A stretch of DNA of 9,559 nt from an uncultured Clostridium sp. (GTDB taxonomy: Bacteria; Bacillota; Clostridia; TANB77; CAG-508). The translations under genes and the position numbers were made by a program. This document shows, piece by piece, positions 1 to 7,657 of the stretch. Below the pieces are notes generated by a model. It worked only from the letters and a program-made list of their open reading frames with translations, was not told the DNA's origin and ran no database searches. How positions within the stretch are numbered: the stretch's first letter is position 1; every line of letters starts with the position of its first letter. The stretch covers positions 1-9,559 of the forward strand of contig USDF01000049.1 of the NCBI GenBank assembly GCA_900553405.1. The letters run 5' to 3'.

Positions 1-47
1 AAGACTGCTGAGCAAAATATTTTTATATACTTTGTCAACAGTCTGAG
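1..47 (+). repeat. 47-bp dispersed repeat, left copy (inverted copy at right end)
   Basis: Bases 1-47 are the exact reverse complement of 9508-9554, with no mismatch over 47 bases. The unit has its own imperfect hairpin: AGACTG (2-7) pairs with CAGTCT (40-45), and TGA (9-11) with TCA (36-38), around an AT-rich loop. It runs directly into a terminator hairpin at 47-65, so it would form the 3' end of a transcript entering from the left. The copy starts at base 1 of the window, so the true repeat may extend further left. Its function is unknown; I infer a dispersed 3'-UTR element rather than a transposon end. Confidence 0.85.
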
Positions 48-78
48 CATTTCAAATTGAAATGCTTTTTATTTTTTT
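47..78 (+). terminator. Rho-independent terminator of a gene left of the window
   Basis: GCATTTCA (47-54) and TGAAATGC (58-65) form an 8-bp stem with a 3-base loop, followed on the plus strand by a T-rich tract (66-78). On the minus strand no T tract follows the hairpin, so it should stop rightward transcription from outside the window and not clearly that of the oxidoreductase gene ending at 77. It abuts the 47-bp repeat. Confidence 0.7.
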
Positions 79-1636
79 ATTTCTCTATATCTATTTTTTC
101 TAAATCTTTAATTGCTGGGTCATATATTTGTTTTCCTTCGTAATTAAATTTTGAACCATGACATGGGCAATCCCATGTTTTATCTAAATTATTCCAAGAA
201 AGCATACATCCTAAATGACTACAATATGGTTTTATTAAAAATAGTTCTCCTTTTTCATTTCTATATGCTCCTACTTTTTGTCCATCTATTTCTATTATTT
301 TACCTTCCCCCTGCTTTACATCTTTTACATATTCTTCTATATCCTTCAATTTATTAATAACTAATGAATAACTTACTTCTTTTAATATATTTCCTAATTC
401 TTCATGATTTTTAATTGGCTTTAATCTTGTTGAATTAAAAACTTCTTCATAATTGTTTTCTCTTCCTAAAATTTTATCTGTAATTATATTCGCTGCAATA
501 TTTGAGCTCGTCATCCCCCACTTTTTGTATCCTGTTGCTACATATACATTTGGCATTAAATTTGAAAATTCCCCTATATATGGAATTTTATCTAATGAAA
601 TACAATCTTCTGTATTCCATCTATATAGGACTTTACAATCTGGGTAAAGGCTCTTTGCAACTTCTTCTAATTTTTTATAACTATCTTTTAAATCTATTTT
701 TGCTCCTGTTTTGTTCTTCATTCCTCCTACTAATAATAAACGTTTATCTCCATATTTTGCAGTTCTTAAAGAAATAGTTGGTTCTTCCGTATTTATATAC
801 ATTCCTTCAAATAATGGTTCATTAGTCTCTACTCCTATTAGATATGATGTTTCTTGATACATTTTCATAAAATAAAATCCCGGAAAAGTTATTATTGGAT
901 AATGTGATGCAAGTATAACTATTTTTGCATTTACTTTTGCATCATCTGTTATAATTTCATATCCATCTTCATTTTTCTTAACGTCTAAAACTTTTGTGTT
1001 TTCAAATATTTTTCCTTTTCTTTCTTCTATTTTATTTGCTAAACCTTCTGCATATAAACATGGATTAAATTGCGCTTGATTTTTATATTTTATTGCTGCC
1101 AATACTTTCTTTTCTATACTTATATAATTTTCAGTAGATTCTTTTCCTTTATCTTTTATTGGCAGTGGTATTTCTTTTACCAATTCACATGGAAAATCTA
1201 AATATTCTAAAGCTTCTACTTCTTTTTCTATTTTTTCTACTTCCTCTTGTTTTTGTGTAAAAATATATGCGTCTTGTCTTTCAAAATCACATTTAATGTT
1301 TTCTTCTTCTACTATTTTTGCTATATTTTCTATTGCTTTTTCATTTGCTTCTAAATATTGTTTAGCTTTATCTCTTCCCTCTGATTGTAATAAATAATTA
1401 TAAAATAAACCATGTCCACTTGTTATTTTTCCCGTAGTATTTCCACTTGTATGGCTACAAATTGTGTTTTTTTCTAGTATAACTACATTCTTATTTTCTT
1501 TTGTTAAATAATACCCGCAGCTAAGTCCTGTTAAACCTCCTCCTATAATTGCAATTTCTGTTTCAATTTCTCCTTGTAATTTTTTATGTTCTTTTTTATT
1601 ATCTTTTACAGAAGAAATCCAATATGAATTATCCAT
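77..1636 (-). CDS. FAD-dependent oxidoreductase with C-terminal Rieske [2Fe-2S] domain (YhfW-like)
   Basis: A 519-residue two-domain redox protein. The N-terminal half is a DAO-type FAD fold: the dinucleotide-binding loop G32-x-G34-x-x-G37 follows a hydrophobic strand, and E55 ends the second strand, as expected for contact with the FAD ribose. The C-terminal Rieske domain has CSHLGC (472-477) and CPCHGS (490-495); C472, H474, C490 and H493 should bind the cluster. C477 and C492 are also present, the pair that forms the disulfide in high-potential Rieske proteins. There is no signal peptide or membrane segment, so it should be cytosolic. Length and order match the family of B. subtilis YhfW, whose substrate is not established; an amine or amino-acid oxidation is possible. 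The ATG has an AGGAGG site five bases upstream. It lies 82 bp after the htrA stop on the same strand with no convincing promoter between them, so co-transcription is plausible. Confidence 0.9.
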   Translation of the reverse strand: MDNSYWISSVKDNKKEHKKLQGEIETEIAIIGGGLTGLSCGYYLTKENKNVVILEKNTICSHTSGNTTGKITSGHGLFYNYLLQSEGRDKAKQYLEANEKAIENIAKIVEEENIKCDFERQDAYIFTQKQEEVEKIEKEVEALEYLDFPCELVKEIPLPIKDKGKESTENYISIEKKVLAAIKYKNQAQFNPCLYAEGLANKIEERKGKIFENTKVLDVKKNEDGYEIITDDAKVNAKIVILASHYPIITFPGFYFMKMYQETSYLIGVETNEPLFEGMYINTEEPTISLRTAKYGDKRLLLVGGMKNKTGAKIDLKDSYKKLEEVAKSLYPDCKVLYRWNTEDCISLDKIPYIGEFSNLMPNVYVATGYKKWGMTSSNIAANIITDKILGRENNYEEVFNSTRLKPIKNHEELGNILKEVSYSLVINKLKDIEEYVKDVKQGEGKIIEIDGQKVGAYRNEKGELFLIKPYCSHLGCMLSWNNLDKTWDCPCHGSKFNYEGKQIYDPAIKDLEKIDIEK

Positions 1637-1718
1637 AAAAACCTCCTTTTATATTTTAATTTTTTTATTTACCACAAAAAGTTGAAGTACTTTTAAAATA
1701 AATTAGGAAATAAAAGTG

Positions 1719-2849
1719 TTATTTTTTACCTAATGTTACTTTCACTTGTTGTTCTTTATTATTTCTTAAAATTGTAAGGTTGACTTCGTCTCCTGGCTTT
1801 TTAGTGTATATATAACATCTTAAATCGCACATTTTATTTAATTTTAAATCGTCTATTTTTGTAATTACATCTCCTATTTTTAATCCTGTTTTTGCTGCAT
1901 TTGAATCTAGTGCAATTTGTCCTACATAAATTCCTTGTGTTACTTCTGCTTTTTCATCTATATATGGAATTATGTTTTTGTCATATGCAAATATTCCTAG
2001 TGTAGCCTCTTCAAATTTATCTTCTTTCATATATGATTCTATTATTGGTTTTGTTATATTTATAGGAACTGCAAATCCTATTCCTTCAGCAGAAGTAATT
2101 TTTACAGATGTAATTCCTATTACATTCCCGTCTAAATTGATAAGCGGTCCCCCGCTATTTCCAGGGTTTATTGTTGCATCTGTTTGAATTAAATCTTCCA
2201 TATACACACTTTGGTCGTTTTCGTCTATTCTAACTGTTCTATCTGTTGCACTAATTATTCCACAGGTTACTGTCCTTTGAAATTCATATCCAATTGGATT
2301 TCCTATTGCATATACTTGTTCTCCAACATGCACATTACTTGAATCACCTAAATTTGCATATGGTAAATTTTTTACGCTAATTTTACATATTGATAAATCT
2401 AAGCTAGAGTCTGACCATACTACATTTGCTGTATAGTTTCTTCCATTTTCTAAAGTTACGTAGCAATTGCTATATTTACTTCCTGTAACATGTTCATTGG
2501 ATAAAATATAACCATTTTCAGATACTATAACTCCTGTTCCTAATCCCAATTGACTTGCTCCATCTTTTAAAAATATTGTGCTTCCTGCATTTTTTATCTT
2601 AGAAATTCCCACGACACATGAAGTAACTTTTTCAATAACTTCTGTTATTTCTTTTCCTTGTTCTTTCATTGTTTCTACACTTTTTATTGTCTTTGCTGCT
2701 TCTGTTCCTTGTGTTTCATATGTATTTATTTGAATTCCTTCATATATTTTGTAACAAAAAATACTACTTATAGATGTTAATACCATAATCACAAAAATAA
2801 GGGCTAAATTTTTTAATTTTTGTTTTGAGCTTTTTTTACATTTATACAT
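1719..2849 (-). CDS. htrA: HtrA/DegP-type membrane-anchored S1C serine protease with PDZ domain
   Basis: A 376-residue envelope quality-control protease. A basic N-terminus is followed by one hydrophobic segment (about 14-33), read as a signal anchor leaving the rest outside the membrane. The trypsin-like domain (about 70-270) carries the full triad: H120 in SNEHVT, D151 in SSLDLS and S232 in NPGNSGGPL. One PDZ domain follows (about 282-374), the usual single-PDZ Gram-positive layout. The family degrades or refolds misfolded secreted proteins. The ATG is supported by a GGGAGGAG site seven bases upstream. The extracytoplasmic part holds six cysteines (78, 129, 155, 196, 341, 345), more than usual for Gram-positive HtrA proteins. 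It is transcribed divergently from the HD-GYP gene and is probably first in a pair with the Rieske oxidoreductase. The domain call is very secure; assignment to a particular HtrA paralogue is not. Confidence 0.93.
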   Translation of the reverse strand: MYKCKKSSKQKLKNLALIFVIMVLTSISSIFCYKIYEGIQINTYETQGTEAAKTIKSVETMKEQGKEITEVIEKVTSCVVGISKIKNAGSTIFLKDGASQLGLGTGVIVSENGYILSNEHVTGSKYSNCYVTLENGRNYTANVVWSDSSLDLSICKISVKNLPYANLGDSSNVHVGEQVYAIGNPIGYEFQRTVTCGIISATDRTVRIDENDQSVYMEDLIQTDATINPGNSGGPLINLDGNVIGITSVKITSAEGIGFAVPINITKPIIESYMKEDKFEEATLGIFAYDKNIIPYIDEKAEVTQGIYVGQIALDSNAAKTGLKIGDVITKIDDLKLNKMCDLRCYIYTKKPGDEVNLTILRNNKEQQVKVTLGKK

Positions 2850-2895
2850 TTAAAATCTCCTCCCTTTATTATTTTCATTTTTTCCCATTTTTGTT

Positions 2896-2925
2896 ATTTT
2901 AAACATGTAGTTGATATTTTGTATA
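2896..2925 (-). promoter_or_regulatory. Probable promoter for the htrA-type gene
   Basis: Reading leftward, TATACA (complement of 2920-2925) and TAAAAT (complement of 2896-2901) are 18 bases apart, about 47 bases before the htrA start codon. The -10 matches consensus at five of six positions, the -35 at four of six. In such AT-rich DNA chance matches are common, so this is tentative. It overlaps the promoter proposed for the divergent HD-GYP gene. Confidence 0.35.
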
Positions 2926-2940
2926 AAAATGTAGTATAAT
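2911..2940 (+). promoter_or_regulatory. Sigma-A-type promoter for the HD-GYP gene
   Basis: TTGATA (2911-2916) and a perfect TATAAT (2935-2940) are separated by 18 bases. Transcription should start near 2947, giving a short leader of about 28 bases with a GGGAGG site (2964-2969) five bases before the ATG. It probably also drives the DUF975 gene, which follows after 34 bases. Confidence 0.7.
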
Positions 2941-2974
2941 ATCTATGTAATATTCTTGTGTATGGGAGGTTTAT

Positions 2975-3631
2975 ATGGAAGATTATTCAAACAAAAAGAA
3001 GTTTTTCTTTGATATTCCTGATGAAGCTTTATCTGCTGATAGTTCACAAGCACTAATTAATTTTTTTGAAGATGAAGTAGATAAAAAAGATCATTACACA
3101 AAATGCCATTGTAATAGAGTTTCTGAATATTGTGTCTTAATCGGTAAGAAATTAGGCTTACCTCAGGAAGATTTAGATAAATTACGTATAGGTGGTCTTT
3201 TCCACGACATTGGAAAAATAGGTATTTCAGATAATATTTTAAAAAAGGAATCTAAACTTACAAATGAGGAGTATGATGAAATTCAAACTCATACTTCACT
3301 TGGAGTTGATATTTTAACAAGAAATAAAGTCTTTAAAGAGATTATACCTATTGTTGAATATCACCACGAAAAATATGATGGGAATGGTTATCCTTTTAAA
3401 TTAAAAGGTGATGAGATTCCTTTGGCAGCTAGAATTACGTCTGTTGCAGATACTTTTGATGCTATGACATCTAAAAGAAGTTATAGAGATCCTATTCCTT
3501 TAACAGATGTTGTTGAAGAATTTAAAAAATGTTCTGGAACACAATTTGACCCAAACATTGTAAATACATTTCTAGATATCATAAATAATGAATATGATGT
3601 AATAGAAGAAATTCAGCAAAAATATAATTAA
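2975..3631 (+). CDS. HD-GYP domain phosphodiesterase (stand-alone)
   Basis: A 218-residue protein that is almost entirely one HD-GYP domain, a family that hydrolyses c-di-GMP or related cyclic dinucleotides. Visible hallmarks are H45 in the first helix, HDIGK (77-81) with the metal-binding H77-D78 pair, H106 in THTSLG, the H130-H131 pair, DGNGYP (135-140) containing the GYP signature, and D159 in VADTFDAM. All expected metal-ligand positions appear intact, so an active enzyme is likely. There is no receiver, GAF or PAS domain and no membrane segment. The roughly 30 residues before the domain have no recognisable fold, so any sensory input must come from a partner or from expression level. It has its own promoter, is divergent from htrA and is followed by the DUF975 gene. 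The exact substrate cannot be read from sequence. Confidence 0.92.
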   Translation: MEDYSNKKKFFFDIPDEALSADSSQALINFFEDEVDKKDHYTKCHCNRVSEYCVLIGKKLGLPQEDLDKLRIGGLFHDIGKIGISDNILKKESKLTNEEYDEIQTHTSLGVDILTRNKVFKEIIPIVEYHHEKYDGNGYPFKLKGDEIPLAARITSVADTFDAMTSKRSYRDPIPLTDVVEEFKKCSGTQFDPNIVNTFLDIINNEYDVIEEIQQKYN

Positions 3632-3665
3632 TTAAGTTTATTTATATAAATTAAGGAGGTTTTTT

Positions 3666-4415
3666 ATGATACTTAAAGATATTAGAAAACAAGCTAGAGA
3701 AGCTTTGGCTGGCAAATGGGGAAAAGGTGTATTAATTGCTTTAACTTATTTTGCTATTTCTTTTGTACTTTCTTTGCTCAGTTCTTTATCAAAGGATATT
3801 GCATTTTTAAAATCTATTATTGAAATTGCAACTCTTGTTATTAATATTCCTATTGCTTTTGGATTAATTAATTCATTCTTTAGATTGAAAAATGGTGAAG
3901 AAGTAAAATTTTATGATTTTCTTACTTTTGGATTTAAGAATTTCGGACGCGGTTGGAAAATAGCAGGAAACATATTACTTAAAATGTGGCTTCCAATTTT
4001 ACTTTATATAGTAGCTATCATAATTATAACAATTGGAGCTGCTATTGGAATGACTGCAGGATTAGTAGCTAAGTCTACTGCTGTATTAATTATTACATAT
4101 GTAGTATGTGCTATTGTATTTATAGCTGCATTTGCCTTTATGTTTATAAAATCATTAAATTATACAGTTTCTTATATTGTAGCTTGTGATAACGTAGAAC
4201 TTTCTGCTAAAGAAGCTGTAGAGGAAAGTGAAAAATTGATGAAAGGTTATAGAGGAAAATATGTATTATTACAATTATCTTTTATCGGTTGGATATTTTT
4301 AAGTGTATTAACTATTTACATTGGTTTGTTATGGTTAATTCCTTACATGCAAATAGCTTCAATTTGCTTCTATGAATATATTAAAGAAAACAAAAAAGAA
4401 GAAATCGCTGAATAA
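3666..4415 (+). CDS. DUF975 family integral membrane protein
   Basis: A 249-residue multi-pass membrane protein of the DUF975 family, common in Bacillota and without established function. Family traits seen are the N-terminal amphipathic stretch with KQAREALAGKWGK (8-20), hydrophobic segments at about 21-40, 50-70, 107-133, 138-161 and 205-226, the SEKLMKGYRGKY motif before the last segment, and the FIGW plus LLWLIPY ending with FYEYIK close to the C-terminus. The tail is charged and probably cytoplasmic. The ATG has an AAGGAGG site six bases upstream. Only 34 bases separate it from the HD-GYP gene and no terminator intervenes, so the two probably share a transcript ending at the hairpin at 4495-4534. 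A functional link to cyclic-dinucleotide signalling would be inference from position only. Confidence 0.85.
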   Translation: MILKDIRKQAREALAGKWGKGVLIALTYFAISFVLSLLSSLSKDIAFLKSIIEIATLVINIPIAFGLINSFFRLKNGEEVKFYDFLTFGFKNFGRGWKIAGNILLKMWLPILLYIVAIIIITIGAAIGMTAGLVAKSTAVLIITYVVCAIVFIAAFAFMFIKSLNYTVSYIVACDNVELSAKEAVEESEKLMKGYRGKYVLLQLSFIGWIFLSVLTIYIGLLWLIPYMQIASICFYEYIKENKKEEIAE

Positions 4416-4494
4416 TAAATAATAAAAATAGAACCTAATATTTTATATTAAAATATATTCTAAGAAAATTTAAAGTTCTTAATATTCTAGTAAT

Positions 4495-4534
4495 AAAAAA
4501 GACGTATAAAATTTATATTTTATATGTCTTTTTT
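4495..4534. terminator. Bidirectional terminator between convergent genes
   Basis: An 18-base arm at 4495-4512 and its partner at 4517-4534 form a stem with one G:T position (G4504 with T4525) and a four-base loop. The outer six pairs are A6 on the left and T6 on the right, giving a U tract in either direction, as expected for a hairpin serving the converging DUF975 and tex transcripts. Confidence 0.85.
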
Positions 4535-4582
4535 ATCGCTTAAATTAATTTTAATATACTACTAATTTGTTATAATTATTTT

Positions 4583-6742
4583 TTATATTTTCATACTTAA
4601 TTTTACTTTTTGTCTTTCCATATCTATTGCTATAACTTTTACTTTTACAACATCACCTACTGAAACTATTTCAGATGGATTTTTAACAAACTTGTCACTC
4701 ATTTCAGATATATGTACTAAGCCATCATGTTTTACACCAACATCTACAAATGCTCCAAAATCTATTACATTTCTTACTGTTCCTGTTAATATTTGTCCTT
4801 CTCTTAAATCTTCAAATTTTAAAACATCACTACGAAGAACTGGCTTTGGCATTTCTTCTCTTGGGTCTCTTCCTGGTTTTGAAAGTTCATCTATAATGTC
4901 TTTTAATGTCATGCTTCCTACTTGCAATTCTTTACTAGTCTTTTCTACATTTACTCTTGCTAATTTTTCTTTTATTTCTTTTAAAGAATCTTTATTTAAT
5001 AAATCTTCCTTTTTATATCCTATAGATTTTAATAAATTTTCTGCTACTTCATAGCTTTCTGGGTGAACACTTGTTATTTCTAATGGATTTTTTCCATTAA
5101 ATACTCTTATAAATCCTGCACATTGTTCAAATGCTACTTTTCCTAGTTTTGGAACCTTTAAAAGTTCTTTTCTTTCTTTTAATTTTCCATTTTCATCTCT
5201 ATATTTTACAATGTTATTTGCAATAGTTTTATTTATTCCAGACACATAAGATAAAAGTGATGGTGTTGCAGTGTTAACATCTACACCTACTTTGTTTACA
5301 GCATCTTCAACAACACCTGTTAAACTTTCTCCTAATTTCTTTTGGTCTACATCATGTTGATATTGTCCTACACCTATTGCTTTTGGCTCTATTTTTACAA
5401 GTTCAGCAAGTGGATCTTGCAATCTTCTTGCTATTGAAATTGCTCCTCTTAAAGAAACATTTATATCTGGATATTCTTCTGTTGCAAGCTTAGATGCAGA
5501 ATATACTGATGCTCCCGCTTCTGAAACAATTGCATAATGTACTTCTTTTCCATATTTTTCTTTAACTTCTTTTATAACATCTGCTACAAACATTTCAGAT
5601 TCACGAGAAGCTGTACCATTTCCAATTGCAAACATGTCTACATTGTATTTTGCAATTAAATTAATTAAAACTTTTTTAGCACCTTCAACATCATTTTGAG
5701 GTTCTGTTGGGTAAATTGTTGTTGTGTCTAATAATTTTCCTGTTTCATCTATTACTGCAATTTTGCAACCTGTTCTATATGCAGGGTCAAATCCAATAAC
5801 AGTTAAACCTAAAAGTGGTGCTCCAAGTAATAATTGTTTAGCATTTTGTCCAAATACTTTTATTGCTTGCTCTTCTGCTTTTTCAGTTAAATCCGAACGA
5901 ATTTCTCTTTCTATTGATGGTTCAATTAATCGTTTCCAACTATCTAAAATTGTATTTTTTAACATTTCTGTAAATTGTGTATTTCCTTTTATAATGTCTT
6001 TTTCCATTATCTCTAGTATTTTTTCTTCAGGTTTTGTTATTCTTACTTTTAAAAATTCTTCTTTTTCCCCACGATTAATTGCTAAAATTCTATGACTTGG
6101 AATTCTATTTACTTTTTCACTAAAATCATAATACATTTCATAGTTTGATTTTTCATTTTCTTTAGCTGCTTTTGTTTCAATTATTCCATCTCTATATGTA
6201 AGTCTTTTTATTTGTTTTCTATATTCGGCATTATCTGAAATATTTTCTGCAATTATATCTAATGCTCCTGCAATTGCCTCTTCTACAGAATTTACTTCTT
6301 TTTCTTCATTTAAGTATTCTTTTGCTATATCGTAAATAGATGTTTTTTCTTGTTGCATATAAATAATATTAGCTAAAGGTTCTAGTCCTTTTTCTTTGGC
6401 TATAGTTGCTCTTGTTCTCTTCTTTTGTTTATATGGTCTATAAATATCTTCAACTTCTGCTAAAGTTTTTGCAATTTGTAATGCTATAACAATCTCATCT
6501 GTTAACTTTCCTTGGCTTTCAATTGAATTTACAACCTCTTGTTTTCTTGTCTCCAAATTTCTTAAATATGTAAGTCTTTCTCCTAAATCTCTTAAAGTTT
6601 CATCTGAAAGACCACCTGTAACCTCTTTTCTATAACGTGCAATAAATGGTATTGTATTTCCTTCATCTATTAACGCTACTGTCTTTTCAACTTGGCTCTC
6701 CTTTATATTTAATTCTTCTGCTATTTGTTTATTTATATTCAT
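4583..6742 (-). CDS. tex: Tex family RNA-binding transcription accessory protein
   Basis: A 719-residue protein from the chosen ATG, close to the length of Gram-positive Tex proteins. In order: helical Tex N-terminal region (about 1-190) beginning with the family-typical IAEELNI and including IPFIARYRKE, a YqgF/RNase H-like domain (about 315-440) opening with GFDPAYRTGCK, helix-hairpin-helix modules (about 490-560; SYVSGINKTIANNIV and VPKLGKVAFEQCAGFIRV), and a C-terminal S1 RNA-binding domain (about 648-717; GTVRNVIDFGAFVDV). Tex proteins bind nucleic acid and associate with transcription elongation; the precise role in this group is not settled. An in-frame TTG at 6760 would add six residues, but GGAGG at 6750-6754 lies seven bases before the ATG at 6742, so the ATG is preferred. 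The left inverted repeat of the RAYT element ends one base before that site, so tex expression probably depends on transcription through the element. Confidence 0.95.
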   Translation of the reverse strand: MNINKQIAEELNIKESQVEKTVALIDEGNTIPFIARYRKEVTGGLSDETLRDLGERLTYLRNLETRKQEVVNSIESQGKLTDEIVIALQIAKTLAEVEDIYRPYKQKKRTRATIAKEKGLEPLANIIYMQQEKTSIYDIAKEYLNEEKEVNSVEEAIAGALDIIAENISDNAEYRKQIKRLTYRDGIIETKAAKENEKSNYEMYYDFSEKVNRIPSHRILAINRGEKEEFLKVRITKPEEKILEIMEKDIIKGNTQFTEMLKNTILDSWKRLIEPSIEREIRSDLTEKAEEQAIKVFGQNAKQLLLGAPLLGLTVIGFDPAYRTGCKIAVIDETGKLLDTTTIYPTEPQNDVEGAKKVLINLIAKYNVDMFAIGNGTASRESEMFVADVIKEVKEKYGKEVHYAIVSEAGASVYSASKLATEEYPDINVSLRGAISIARRLQDPLAELVKIEPKAIGVGQYQHDVDQKKLGESLTGVVEDAVNKVGVDVNTATPSLLSYVSGINKTIANNIVKYRDENGKLKERKELLKVPKLGKVAFEQCAGFIRVFNGKNPLEITSVHPESYEVAENLLKSIGYKKEDLLNKDSLKEIKEKLARVNVEKTSKELQVGSMTLKDIIDELSKPGRDPREEMPKPVLRSDVLKFEDLREGQILTGTVRNVIDFGAFVDVGVKHDGLVHISEMSDKFVKNPSEIVSVGDVVKVKVIAIDMERQKVKLSMKI

Positions 6743-6749
6743 TATTTTT

Positions 6750-6754
6750 CCTCC
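6750..6754 (-). promoter_or_regulatory. Shine-Dalgarno site fixing the tex start
   Basis: GGAGG on the minus strand lies seven bases before ATG 6742. An in-frame upstream TTG (6758-6760) overlaps the edge of the RAYT inverted repeat and has no Shine-Dalgarno of its own. The site is separated from the inverted repeat (from 6756) by a single base. Confidence 0.8.
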
Positions 6755-6755
6755 G

Positions 6756-6807
6756 AACAATAGGGACGGTCTTTTTCGTTCCGAATTCGGAACACTTGGG
6801 ACACTCC
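6756..6807 (+). repeat. Left terminal inverted repeat (REP-like) of the RAYT element
   Basis: This 52-base sequence matches the reverse complement of 7658-7709 at 46 of 52 positions. It starts AACAATAGGGACGGTC and contains a perfect 16-base palindrome, GTTCCGAATTCGGAAC (6778-6793), then GGGACA near the inner end. Its GC content is clearly above the surrounding sequence. GGGACGGT-type words flanking RAYT genes are, from memory, a recurrent feature of clostridial genomes. Confidence 0.9.
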
Positions 6808-6813
6808 TTATGT

Positions 6814-7596
6814 CTAATCTTTCTTTTTTATTTCTTTATAATCGTTTAATATTTTACTTAATTTTATTCTACTTATTCCTATATTTTCTGCTAATTTTGT
6901 TTTTGTCGGTTTCAACTCCATTGAATTATACAATTTTTTTATTAATCTTTTGTCTTCTTGTAATTCTTTTAATGTTATCTCTTCTTTTTTTATAAACTTA
7001 TCTATTTCTCCTTGTAATTTTTCTTCTGTAATTTCTTCTTTTTCTAATTCTTTAAATAGTTTTTCATCATATTCGATCTTTAAAAATTCTTTTAAATAAT
7101 TATATTTTGAATTGAATATCTTTTGTATTATTTCTTTTGTAATAATTCCTTTTTTATTTATATAATCATTATAACTTGAATATTTATATTCTTTCTCTAA
7201 TCTTACAATTCCAGCTTTTACTGGATTCATATGCACATATTTAATACACTTTGTTAAATAATCTTGATTATATATTTCCTTACATTCAAATCTATTTCTG
7301 AATACATATCCTACTCTTTTTTCCTCTTTATTGTAGTTTATTGCATATGTTGTATTTAGTTTTCTCATAAATATAGTAAGCTCATTTATATCTTCTGTAT
7401 ATATAATTATATGTACATGATTTTCCATTACACAAAAACTTATAATGTCTATTTTTTGCTTTTCTTTAAAAAATTTCATCAAATAAATATACTTTTCTTT
7501 ATACTTATTATTATAAAATATCTTTTCTTTTTTTATTCCTTGGACCATTACATGAAAAAATCCAGTCACTAAATCTTTTCTTGCTTTACGGGGCAT
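6814..7596 (-). CDS. REP-associated tyrosine transposase (RAYT), Y1_Tnp family
   Basis: A 260-residue HUH single-strand DNA transposase. The start MPRKARK and the GFFHVMVQGI stretch (12-21) are typical of bacterial RAYTs, although Q19 stands where an arginine is common. The metal-binding HUH motif is H60-V-H62 in MENHVHII. The likely catalytic tyrosine is Y120 in KYVHMNPVKAGIV (119-131). The C-terminal part (about 180-225) is charged and helical and ends in a helix-turn-helix-like segment (about 230-250; TKTKLAENIGISRIKLSKIL), probably for DNA recognition. The N-terminal domain should cut and join its flanking REP hairpins at the DNA level. The ATG has a modest GAAGG site seven bases upstream. 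The protein is very rich in Lys, Ile and Tyr and its gene very AT-rich, while the flanking repeats are comparatively GC-rich. No promoter of its own is evident; read-through from the ABC-F gene is likely. Confidence 0.92.
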   Translation of the reverse strand: MPRKARKDLVTGFFHVMVQGIKKEKIFYNNKYKEKYIYLMKFFKEKQKIDIISFCVMENHVHIIIYTEDINELTIFMRKLNTTYAINYNKEEKRVGYVFRNRFECKEIYNQDYLTKCIKYVHMNPVKAGIVRLEKEYKYSSYNDYINKKGIITKEIIQKIFNSKYNYLKEFLKIEYDEKLFKELEKEEITEEKLQGEIDKFIKKEEITLKELQEDKRLIKKLYNSMELKPTKTKLAENIGISRIKLSKILNDYKEIKKKD

Positions 7597-7657
7597 AATA
7601 CTACCTTCTTTCTTTTTATTATTTAGCCCCTATTTCATTTTTTTCTTTTTTATTAAA

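Noticed and set aside
1676..1695. AAAAGT/ACTTTT hairpin after htrA as a terminator.
   Set aside because: A 6-bp almost pure A:T stem is too weak to support a terminator call in this AT-rich background.
4438..4456. ATATTTTA/TAAAATAT hairpin after the DUF975 gene.
   Set aside because: Entirely A:T with no T tract; the strong hairpin at 4495-4534 explains termination.
4692..6095. Plus-strand open frames inside tex, and similar plus-strand frames inside the ABC-F, oxidoreductase and RAYT genes.
   Set aside because: They are antisense shadows of well-supported genes, without ribosome sites or recognisable domains.
6743..6760. TTG start adding six residues (MFGGKI) to Tex.
   Set aside because: It would translate the Shine-Dalgarno GGAGG itself; the ATG at 6742 is correctly spaced from it and matches the family start.
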